Of a stretch of DNA of 10,157 nucleotides, positions 5,575 through 10,157 are shown in pieces; positions within the stretch are counted from its first letter, which is position 1, and each line of letters begins with the position of its first letter. Source of the stretch: an archaeon (GTDB lineage: Archaea > Aenigmatarchaeota > Aenigmatarchaeia > CG10238-14 > SCSR01); contig SCSR01000089.1 of the NCBI GenBank assembly GCA_004297575.1, forward strand, positions 1-10,157, given 5' to 3'. The notes below the pieces were generated by a model. That model saw only the letters and a list, made by a program, of their open reading frames with translations. It made no database searches and was not told where the DNA came from. The translations under genes were made by a program, and so were the position numbers.

Positions 5575-6006
5575 CTACGCCACGCCGCATACCTTGTAGT
5601 ATATGGTTCTTTGCTTGTCACATGTTGCCAAGTCTTTGGCGGATGCAGGGTACTTGTAGCATTCCTGCTCGTAATAAGTCTCAGCTGAGCTTGGGCATTT
5701 GCCTGCACCGTACACAGCATTCAGGCAGAAATCCTTCGGGCACTGGACGCCTGTCTGTTGGCCTGTCAATGCATCCATGACCGGCTTGCCTGTATCAGAC
5801 CCAGCCTGCTGCTGGTTTAGGGTTACGCCGGATGTGGTGGTCGTGGTTGTGCCTATGCCGCCTGTCGGTCCTGTTGCCGGTGCGCTTACGCCTGGGATAT
5901 ATCTTGTCACGCCGCTGAAAACAACCACCAGAGCCACGATGACGAGAGCCAAAGCGATTATGATATAATTTTTATTCAGATAAGGCTTGGCCTTTACAAC
6001 ATCCAT
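5575..6006 (-). CDS. Membrane-anchored six-cysteine extracytoplasmic protein
   Basis: A 143-residue protein of unrecognised family. A short basic cytoplasmic head (MDVVKAKPYLNKN) precedes one transmembrane helix (about 14-32, IIIALALVIVALVVVF). A low-complexity Pro/Gly/Thr linker with six consecutive Thr leads to a compact outer domain with six Cys at about 89, 94, 104, 116, 129 and 140. Even number and spacing suggest three disulfides; CPKDFCLNAVYGAGKC recalls small disulfide-knotted domains. ATG 6006 was preferred over upstream in-frame Met codons because a TATA box lies 27 bp before it. The gene converges on the pseudo-thioredoxin gene across a gap of about 40 bp. Its neighbours are also Cys-containing extracytoplasmic proteins, so a link to oxidative folding outside the cell is possible but unproven. 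Confidence 0.75.
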   Translation of the reverse strand: MDVVKAKPYLNKNYIIIALALVIVALVVVFSGVTRYIPGVSAPATGPTGGIGTTTTTTSGVTLNQQQAGSDTGKPVMDALTGQQTGVQCPKDFCLNAVYGAGKCPSSAETYYEQECYKYPASAKDLATCDKQRTIYYKVCGVA

Positions 6007-6028
6007 GCATAGGATTTCGGTTTCCCCA

Positions 6029-6037
6029 TTTAAATAA
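6029..6037 (-). promoter_or_regulatory. TATA box for the six-cysteine protein gene
   Basis: TTATTTAAA on the minus strand, centred 27 bp before ATG 6006. Confidence 0.55.
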
Positions 6038-6080
6038 GTTTTCAGGCTGCAGTTGATAGTAAAAAGCATTTCTATTCGCC

Positions 6081-6086
6081 AAAAAA
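6081..6086 (-). terminator. Possible U-tract terminator of the AbiE operon
   Basis: Six T on the minus strand directly after the antitoxin TGA, without a hairpin. This suits archaeal intrinsic termination but is short. Confidence 0.35.
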
Positions 6087-6647
6087 TCAAATCAGCCGTG
6101 CAACTTTATCGGCAAATCTTTTATCATACTTTTCAAGGTACCTGCGCAGCTTTTCCTTATCGACCTTTTTTCTGAAAGCGCTTACCATATCCTTCCTGAG
6201 CTCGTTGAAGTACACCATGTCTATGAAAGTCTTTTCTACATCGCTCACAGGAAGCAGCACGCCGTTGTATTCGTGGTATTCAAAGCCGAAAAAGTGCTTG
6301 GGGGAAATCCTCCTGATTATGACATTGCTCTCGAAAACCTTTCTTGCGCCCACCCTTACTTTCCTCGTAGTGACGATTACCGGATTCGTCTCCTGCTCCC
6401 AGAGATTGTGGAAACTCATTGCATCCTGCAAGCCAAGATATGCCGGCTTTACACAATAAACGAGGAGAGAGGGCTCTTCATGGACAGAGTAATGCCCTTT
6501 TGTCAGCCTCTTGATTTCGCCTTTCTTGACAAGATGGTTGAGGACAACATATGCGTAATTTTCGTTCCCGACAAGCCTAGATACGGATCTTGTGTCGAAC
6601 ACCGGTGTCCGTTTCGAGTATTCCCGAACCTTGTCAACATGCTTCAT
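6087..6647 (-). CDS. AbiEi-type antitoxin / winged-helix transcriptional regulator
   Basis: Antitoxin of a type IV (AbiE) system: the protein counteracts the toxin without a stable complex and represses its own operon. The 186-residue product has an N-terminal winged-helix domain at about 8-54 (SRLVGNENYAYVVLNHLVKKGEIKRLTKGHYSV), then an AbiEi-like C-terminal part with AYLGLQDAMSFHNLWEQ, a VIVTTRK strand and GVLLPVSDVEKTFIDMVYF, which is typical of the family. ATG 6647 was chosen because it overlaps the toxin stop as ATGA and has GAGG nine bases upstream; the frame extends further back inside the toxin gene but there it is a shadow. It is coupled to, and lies after, the toxin gene, the reverse of the textbook abiEi-abiEii order. 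The expected operator is the inverted repeat at the toxin promoter. Confidence 0.85.
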   Translation of the reverse strand: MKHVDKVREYSKRTPVFDTRSVSRLVGNENYAYVVLNHLVKKGEIKRLTKGHYSVHEEPSLLVYCVKPAYLGLQDAMSFHNLWEQETNPVIVTTRKVRVGARKVFESNVIIRRISPKHFFGFEYHEYNGVLLPVSDVEKTFIDMVYFNELRKDMVSAFRKKVDKEKLRRYLEKYDKRFADKVARLI

Positions 6648-7294
6648 GCCAGCCATCCTCTTATGTAATCCAGCATCTCTTCTTTCGTCGGGGCTATCCC
6701 GAAAAGTATCAGGACTTTGAGCTCCTTTTCGTCTGCTGGCTCTTTGAACTCCTTCAAAAATCTCCTCAAATTCGGCCTGACTTTCCCAGCATCCTTCACA
6801 TGCCTCAGCAGGAAAAATATGTCGTACAAATCGCGGATTTTCTTTCTCTTGAGGCATGCATTGACCTTTTCAGCAACCAGATCCTCCGGAAGCAGCGTAT
6901 AGATGTTAATCAGAATCCCCTCGTATGTCTCATACTCCTTGACCACGCCGTTGATCTTCTTGAACACAGCCTCGAATCTTATTTCAATGCCATTGAACAC
7001 AAGCTTGGAATAAAGGGAATTTTCTTTCACCCTCTTCTTGGTTATCGAGAACCCCATCGCCTCGAACTCGCCGAACAGTTCCTCTATCTTCCCGGTGTTC
7101 TTCTCGATATATACATCAATGTCCTCCGAGAACCTGCTTCCGGAATAGCACCGCCATATCGCAGTGCCTCCGTGCAGGACGCTTTTCGGGAACATCCTGT
7201 ACAATGCCTCTACAACCATGTCCTGCAGCCTGGCAATTTCCACATGCTGTTTTCTTCTTAGCCTTTGGTTCAGGGGGATTCTTTTCATTTCCAT
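6644..7294 (-). CDS. AbiEii-type nucleotidyltransferase toxin
   Basis: Toxin of a type IV toxin-antitoxin system, a DNA polymerase beta-like nucleotidyltransferase; related toxins transfer nucleotides to tRNA acceptor ends or bind GTP. The 216-residue protein carries the catalytic signature HGGTAIWRCYSGSRFSEDIDVYI (residues 41-63), with GG42-43, R54, S56, D58 and D60. The second conserved block is EDLVAEKVNACLKRKKIRDLYDIFFLL (about 137-163), with the family's AEK and RDLYD elements. Both motifs are intact, so it is probably active. It is shorter than many AbiEii proteins but contains both hallmark regions. The ATG at 7294 has a TATA box about 27 bp upstream; ATG 7288 is an alternative. It is first in the operon and overlaps the antitoxin by 4 bp. 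Confidence 0.88.
   Translation of the reverse strand: MEMKRIPLNQRLRRKQHVEIARLQDMVVEALYRMFPKSVLHGGTAIWRCYSGSRFSEDIDVYIEKNTGKIEELFGEFEAMGFSITKKRVKENSLYSKLVFNGIEIRFEAVFKKINGVVKEYETYEGILINIYTLLPEDLVAEKVNACLKRKKIRDLYDIFFLLRHVKDAGKVRPNLRRFLKEFKEPADEKELKVLILFGIAPTKEEMLDYIRGWLA
6657..6660 (-). promoter_or_regulatory. Shine-Dalgarno GAGG for the antitoxin
   Basis: GAGG on the minus strand, nine bases before ATG 6647 and inside the end of the toxin gene. It supports 6647 over ATG 6656, which would be only one or two bases from it. Confidence 0.4.
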
Positions 7295-7300
7295 ACAATC

Positions 7301-7332
7301 AACTATACTTATAGATATTTATAAGTTTAGTT
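7301..7332. promoter_or_regulatory. 32-bp inverted repeat, candidate AbiEi operator
   Basis: AACTATACTTATA (7301-7313) is mirrored by TATAAGTTTAGTT (7320-7332) with one mismatch. Counting the centre, 14 of 16 base pairs are symmetric around 7316/7317. It sits over the toxin TATA box, where binding would block transcription. AbiEi antitoxins are known to autorepress through promoter inverted repeats; the match here is inferred from position. Confidence 0.6.
7317..7324 (-). promoter_or_regulatory. TATA box for the AbiE operon
   Basis: TTATAAAT on the minus strand, centred about 27 bp before ATG 7294 and within one arm of the inverted repeat. Confidence 0.6.
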
Positions 7333-7355
7333 AATCGTGTGTAGCTTTCCAAATT

Positions 7356-7472
7356 ATGTGCACTTTCTCGGACATGTCAGAAATCAGCTCTGCAAGACCA
7401 GATAATTATGATGGAGCTGCTGATATGCACGGTCCACATACGATAATGGCACATCTTCAACTAGTGTATTGA
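7356..7472 (+). other. Possible 38-codon ORF in the gap between AbiE and the RHH gene
   Basis: The gap 7333-7480 holds no convincing gene. The best candidate is ATG 7356 to TGA 7470-7472 (begins MCTFSDMSEISSARPDNYDG), with TTTAGTTAA about 27 bp upstream. The peptide has no recognisable motif, so this may be chance or a gene remnant. Confidence 0.15.
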
Positions 7473-7482
7473 TAGGGAAAAG

Positions 7483-7489
7483 TTTATAA
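7483..7489 (+). promoter_or_regulatory. TATA box for the RHH-fibre operon
   Basis: TTTATAA preceded by a purine-rich BRE-like GGGAAAAG. It is centred 27 bp before the ATG at 7513 and 38 bp before the RHH start at 7524. Confidence 0.55.
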
Positions 7490-7512
7490 CATACGGTACG
7501 ATATTGTATTAT

Positions 7513-7527
7513 ATGGTTGGTAGATGA
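7513..7527 (+). other. Possible four-codon leader ORF overlapping the RHH start
   Basis: ATG GTT GGT AGA TGA. Its ATG is at the TATA distance where other genes here have their start codon, and its stop overlaps the RHH start as ATGA. It may be a leader mini-ORF or chance. Confidence 0.3.
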
Positions 7528-7667
7528 GAGCGGGCCGTTCTGTTTCATTGGATACGAAGGTATGGGAGGCGGTGGAGGGCTACATGCATGACAATGGACT
7601 GAAGGATGTGTCTTCTGCTGTAGAGGATATCGCGAGAAGGTTCCTGAAGGTGAAGATGAATGATTAG
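7524..7667 (+). CDS. Ribbon-helix-helix DNA-binding protein (47 aa)
   Basis: A small MetJ/Arc/CopG-type protein. RSVSLDTKVWEAV forms the N-terminal strand that inserts into the DNA major groove as a dimer, then comes helix 1 (DTKVWEAVEGYMHDNG), a turn (LKDV), and helix 2 (SSAVEDIARRFLKVK). SVSLD..VW..V....... is the common pattern for this fold. At 47 residues it is a minimal, single-domain version. Its end overlaps the start of the large fibre gene by 8 bp (7660-7667), so the two are almost certainly co-transcribed and translation is probably coupled. It most likely regulates its own operon; antitoxin-type RHH proteins look similar, but the downstream gene is not a toxin. The start is ATG 7524, since there is no other in-frame upstream option. 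Confidence 0.75.
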   Translation: MRAGRSVSLDTKVWEAVEGYMHDNGLKDVSSAVEDIARRFLKVKMND

Positions 7668-10157
7668 GAAACTGGTTCTGGCAGTCATGTTCCTGTTGCT
7701 TCTGCCTGCAGCATTCGCACAGACGCAGTCGCACCCGCTTTCTCAGATCACGCCGATAAATGCGAACCTGGACATGTTCAGCTACAATGTTACCAATGCA
7801 AGCTTTGTCCTGTATAATGATGGCATCGTTGCAGCCGGCACTCGGGGAATTCCTACAGCCGATATACAGAGTTCTGCAGTTACTGGGGCGAAGATTTCTG
7901 CGGGAGTTGTCACATCGAGCAAGTTATCAAACCCTCTTGGTGGCAGTATGAATGCGTCTGCTTACTATGATTCCGATAATTCTGCTTATTACTTGGATCC
8001 TGCTGGCACTGGCACTTCGCTAGCCGTAGCTGGTTGGATAAACGGGTCTGCGCTGAATATCTCCGGTGTTGCGTATATCCAAGGCAATGTGGGCATCGGA
8101 ACGACAAGTCCTGAGACAAAACTGGATATATATGGTACGCTACAGATTGAAAATACCGGGGCAGAGACAGCTTTTTATTCTACCAATAATTATCCCCGAC
8201 TTTACAGTTCACAATCTGGGGGAAGTTATCCATTTGGAGAAAATGGCAATCTCATTATCCAGCCTCGAACATCCAGCGGCGGTCGGGATATCGTATTTGC
8301 AACCGGTGGGACACCTGCTACTAAAATGGTAATTGACCGAAATGGCAAAGTTGGTGTCAACACCTCTTCACCACAGAACACTCTGAACGTCCTCGGCGAC
8401 ATCAACGCAACAGGCACAATCTACGGAACTGTATCTGGAACAATTTCTGGTAATGCCACCGGTCTCACATGTACTGGATGTGTGGGAACGAACGAGCTAG
8501 CAAGCAGTGCGGTCACGTCAAGCAAGCTGGCAAACGGTGCAGTCGGCTCTACACAATTGGCAAATCCTATTGGAGGAAGCATTAATGCCACGATGTATTA
8601 CGACTCGGACAATTCTGCTTATTATTTGGATCCAGCAGGTGCAACTTCTTTATTGACAGCTGGCAACGTCGGCATCGGCACGACGGGACCAATAACTAAA
8701 CTCGATATAGTTGGAAGCGGTAGTGCGTTTCCAGCGACTTCAGGCACGACCCAATCAGCTGGTCATATTGCGAGATTTAAAGACAATAGCAACCTCGTTC
8801 TGGACATAGGTGGCAATCTAGGCAACGGCTTCTGGCTTCAAAGTACCGACAAGACCAACTTAGCTACTAATTACCCCCTATTGTTAAATCCAAACGGTGG
8901 CAACGTCGGCATCGGGACTACGAACCCCGGGAGCAGGCTTGTGATATTGGGCGATGAAAGCTTTAGTCCGCTTGTTGTCAACAATTCACTCAATCATCAG
9001 GCAACTGGAATCAAGCTGGTAAACCCGAATACTGCTCACGGCTGGTGGCTGGCATTAGGTGGTAATGGGGCAGATGCCAATTTTCCGTCTGGGCAGTTTA
9101 ACATAGTTGAGGAAACGATAGGAATTCGCTTTACAATCCAAAACAGTACAGGCAACGTCGGCATCGGGACTACTTCACCGCAGAACAAACTCAATGTCAT
9201 CGGTGATATCAACGCCACAGGCACGATAACCGGTACTATTGGCACGAACGCAGTGGTGGGAAGCAGCATTTCAGCAGGCGCAATATCTTCGAGCAAGCTG
9301 GCAAATCCACTGGGCGGCTCAGTGAACGCCACCATGTATTACGACTCGGACAATTCCAATTATTATTTGGATCCGGCAGCTACTGGTTTTAGTCAAGTAG
9401 TCGCTGGTTATATCAGGACAGAAGGCGGACTTGCCATATCATCAAATGGAGACTATATAGCGAACACAATTTATGGACCTCGAGGTGCGGATTTGAACAT
9501 ATCATCATCCGCAGACGGGTCGACAGCTCGTGGAATAAATATCATGTCACCAACTGGAACAGGTGCAGGTCCTGCACTTTCTGGGCTAGCAAACAGATTA
9601 AGAATTGGAACTGGAGCAGCCCAAGGCTCAGGTTCGATAACAAGCTATGAGCCGATAGTATTTTCAGGCAACAGCATACCATCCAACCCAACCACCACAA
9701 GAATCGGGCAGGACAGCGCAAATTCACTTGTTTTTGCGTCCGGTTACACATCCACTTCCAGCGCTTTCAGATTTTTCAACCAGACCGGCAACGAGATACT
9801 TGACATAGGGCCGAAGGGAAATGTCGGAATTGGGATAACTTCGATGTTCGCAAGGCTTGACGTTAGAGAACCGACACCTGGATTAACATGGAGCGCTGAT
9901 TTTCTCAACACGAACTATGAGGGGATATTTATCGGGCATACAGGAACTGCGAGCCAATACTCGTTGCCCCAGAATACGACATTCATCTCCGCCGATTATC
10001 TGAGCGGAGGCACTGAATCGGGCCAAATGCGTCCGATAGCGTTCGTGACGAATAACGCAGGCAGGATGTTAATCAACACGGCAGGCAACGTCGGCATCGG
10101 GACAGTCACGCCGAATGTCAGGCTGGAGGTTGCTAATGGGGGCTTTAACGTATTGAG
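7660..10157 (+). CDS. Giant secreted tail-fibre-like repeat protein (3' end outside window)
   Basis: Open from ATG 7660 to the window edge, with 832 complete codons and no stop. It starts with a Sec signal peptide (MIRKLVLAVMFLLLLPAAFA, cleavage after residue 20). The rest is Gly/Ser/Thr/Asn-rich and built from two repeat types known from phage tail fibres and bacterial surface proteins. Seven GNVGIGTTSPxxKLDVxG-type units begin at residues 142, 229, 335, 414, 498, 720 and 809. Three SSKLANPLGGSxNATMYYDSDNSAYYLDPAG modules have their YYDS segment at 102, 313 and 560. Such fibres often end in an S74-type self-cleaving chaperone domain, which would lie beyond the window. The only Cys seen are a CTGC pair at 271-274. 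Many sequons are present. The signal peptide argues for a cell-surface fibre rather than a virion part. It follows, and overlaps, the RHH gene. Confidence 0.88.
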   Translation, partial: MIRKLVLAVMFLLLLPAAFAQTQSHPLSQITPINANLDMFSYNVTNASFVLYNDGIVAAGTRGIPTADIQSSAVTGAKISAGVVTSSKLSNPLGGSMNASAYYDSDNSAYYLDPAGTGTSLAVAGWINGSALNISGVAYIQGNVGIGTTSPETKLDIYGTLQIENTGAETAFYSTNNYPRLYSSQSGGSYPFGENGNLIIQPRTSSGGRDIVFATGGTPATKMVIDRNGKVGVNTSSPQNTLNVLGDINATGTIYGTVSGTISGNATGLTCTGCVGTNELASSAVTSSKLANGAVGSTQLANPIGGSINATMYYDSDNSAYYLDPAGATSLLTAGNVGIGTTGPITKLDIVGSGSAFPATSGTTQSAGHIARFKDNSNLVLDIGGNLGNGFWLQSTDKTNLATNYPLLLNPNGGNVGIGTTNPGSRLVILGDESFSPLVVNNSLNHQATGIKLVNPNTAHGWWLALGGNGADANFPSGQFNIVEETIGIRFTIQNSTGNVGIGTTSPQNKLNVIGDINATGTITGTIGTNAVVGSSISAGAISSSKLANPLGGSVNATMYYDSDNSNYYLDPAATGFSQVVAGYIRTEGGLAISSNGDYIANTIYGPRGADLNISSSADGSTARGINIMSPTGTGAGPALSGLANRLRIGTGAAQGSGSITSYEPIVFSGNSIPSNPTTTRIGQDSANSLVFASGYTSTSSAFRFFNQTGNEILDIGPKGNVGIGITSMFARLDVREPTPGLTWSADFLNTNYEGIFIGHTGTASQYSLPQNTTFISADYLSGGTESGQMRPIAFVTNNAGRMLINTAGNVGIGTVTPNVRLEVANGGFNVL
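7963..9381 (+). repeat. Three YYDSDNSxYYLDPA modules in the fibre gene
   Basis: Copies at 7963-8007, 8596-8640 and 9337-9381. Each is preceded by a SSKL(S/A)NP(L/I)GGS segment, and the last two also share NATM. The 2nd and 3rd copies are nearly identical at DNA level, for example TATTACGACTCGGACAATTC in both. They divide the protein into three large blocks. Confidence 0.9.
8083..10137 (+). repeat. Seven GNVGIGTT-type units in the fibre gene
   Basis: Units begin at 8083, 8344, 8662, 8899, 9151, 9817 and 10084, each about 18 codons. Four of them (8662, 8899, 9151, 10084) carry the identical 17-mer GGCAACGTCGGCATCGG, while the others are diverged (8344 reads GKVGVNTSSP). Most spacings are about 79-106 residues, with one gap of 222 that contains the third YYDS module. 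Confidence 0.9.

Noticed and set aside
6648..6857. N-terminal extension of the antitoxin (frame open to 6857)
   Set aside because: It lies antiphase inside the toxin gene, has no family features, and ATG 6647 has an ATGA overlap and GAGG.
7383..7424. Hairpin or small RNA in the gap before the RHH operon
   Set aside because: ATCAGC and GCTGAT can pair, but the loop is long, an alternative pairing exists and no conserved RNA fold is recognised.
7660..10157. Repeated 17-mers as a CRISPR array or minisatellite
   Set aside because: The repeats are in frame within an open coding sequence, are unevenly spaced, and vary mainly at synonymous or conservative positions.
7660..10157. Provirus tail module
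   Set aside because: No other viral structural gene is visible and the protein begins with a Sec signal peptide; a provirus starting just beyond the window cannot be excluded.
1..10157. tRNA, rRNA or riboswitch
   Set aside because: No cloverleaf with a TTCGA-type arm, ribosomal motif or known aptamer was seen on either strand; a covariance-model scan would be needed to exclude small RNAs.

Overview
The window looks like a chromosomal segment from an archaeon, most likely a small-genome DPANN-type lineage, although phylum cannot be fixed from the sequence. The evidence is the set of archaeal informational and cell-division proteins (archaeal/eukaryotic-type glycyl-tRNA synthetase, KEOPS subunit Pcc1, prefoldin beta, UPF0147, archaeal SepF), two type IV pilin-like proteins with class III signal peptides, and TATA boxes centred about 27 bp before many start codons, which implies leaderless transcripts. 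No rRNA, tRNA, CRISPR array or insertion sequence was recognised.

Layout. Positions 2-919 hold the 3' part of the glycyl-tRNA synthetase gene. An AT-rich unknown small gene (985-1197) and an orphan Cas2-like small protein (1280-1501) follow on the + strand. The Cas2-like gene meets sepF tail to tail on a shared CTAG. On the - strand (read right to left) lies a compact housekeeping group, pcc1 - pfdB - UPF0147 - sepF, with start/stop overlaps or tight spacing and an extra promoter before sepF. Upstream of it are two pilin-like genes overlapping by ATGA, then a 420-residue secreted protein with three Cys-rich repeats, an Ig-like region and two related C-terminal beta domains. That gene is divergent from a + strand gene for a membrane-anchored thioredoxin-fold protein that lacks the CXXC active site. 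The two divergent promoters interlock within about 30 bp. A six-cysteine membrane-anchored protein follows (5575-6006, -).

Positions 6087-7294 (-) encode an AbiE-type (type IV) toxin-antitoxin pair, nucleotidyltransferase toxin first and winged-helix antitoxin second, with an almost symmetric 32-bp inverted repeat over the toxin TATA box. Rightwards from about 7480 is a second operon-like unit: a TATA box, a possible four-codon leader ORF, a 47-residue ribbon-helix-helix protein, and a very long secreted repeat protein that overlaps it by 8 bp and stays open to the window end (832 complete codons). The long protein has phage-tail-fibre-like repeats (GNVGIGTTSP and YYDSDNSAYYLDPAG types) but begins with a Sec signal peptide, so it is probably a cell-surface fibre or adhesin.

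Taken together, roughly half the window encodes envelope or extracellular proteins rich in N-glycosylation sequons and cysteines, set between core housekeeping genes and a toxin-antitoxin module. The most unusual units are the RHH-giant fibre pair, the interlocked divergent promoters of the Cys-repeat protein and the pseudo-thioredoxin, and the inverted repeat at the AbiE promoter.
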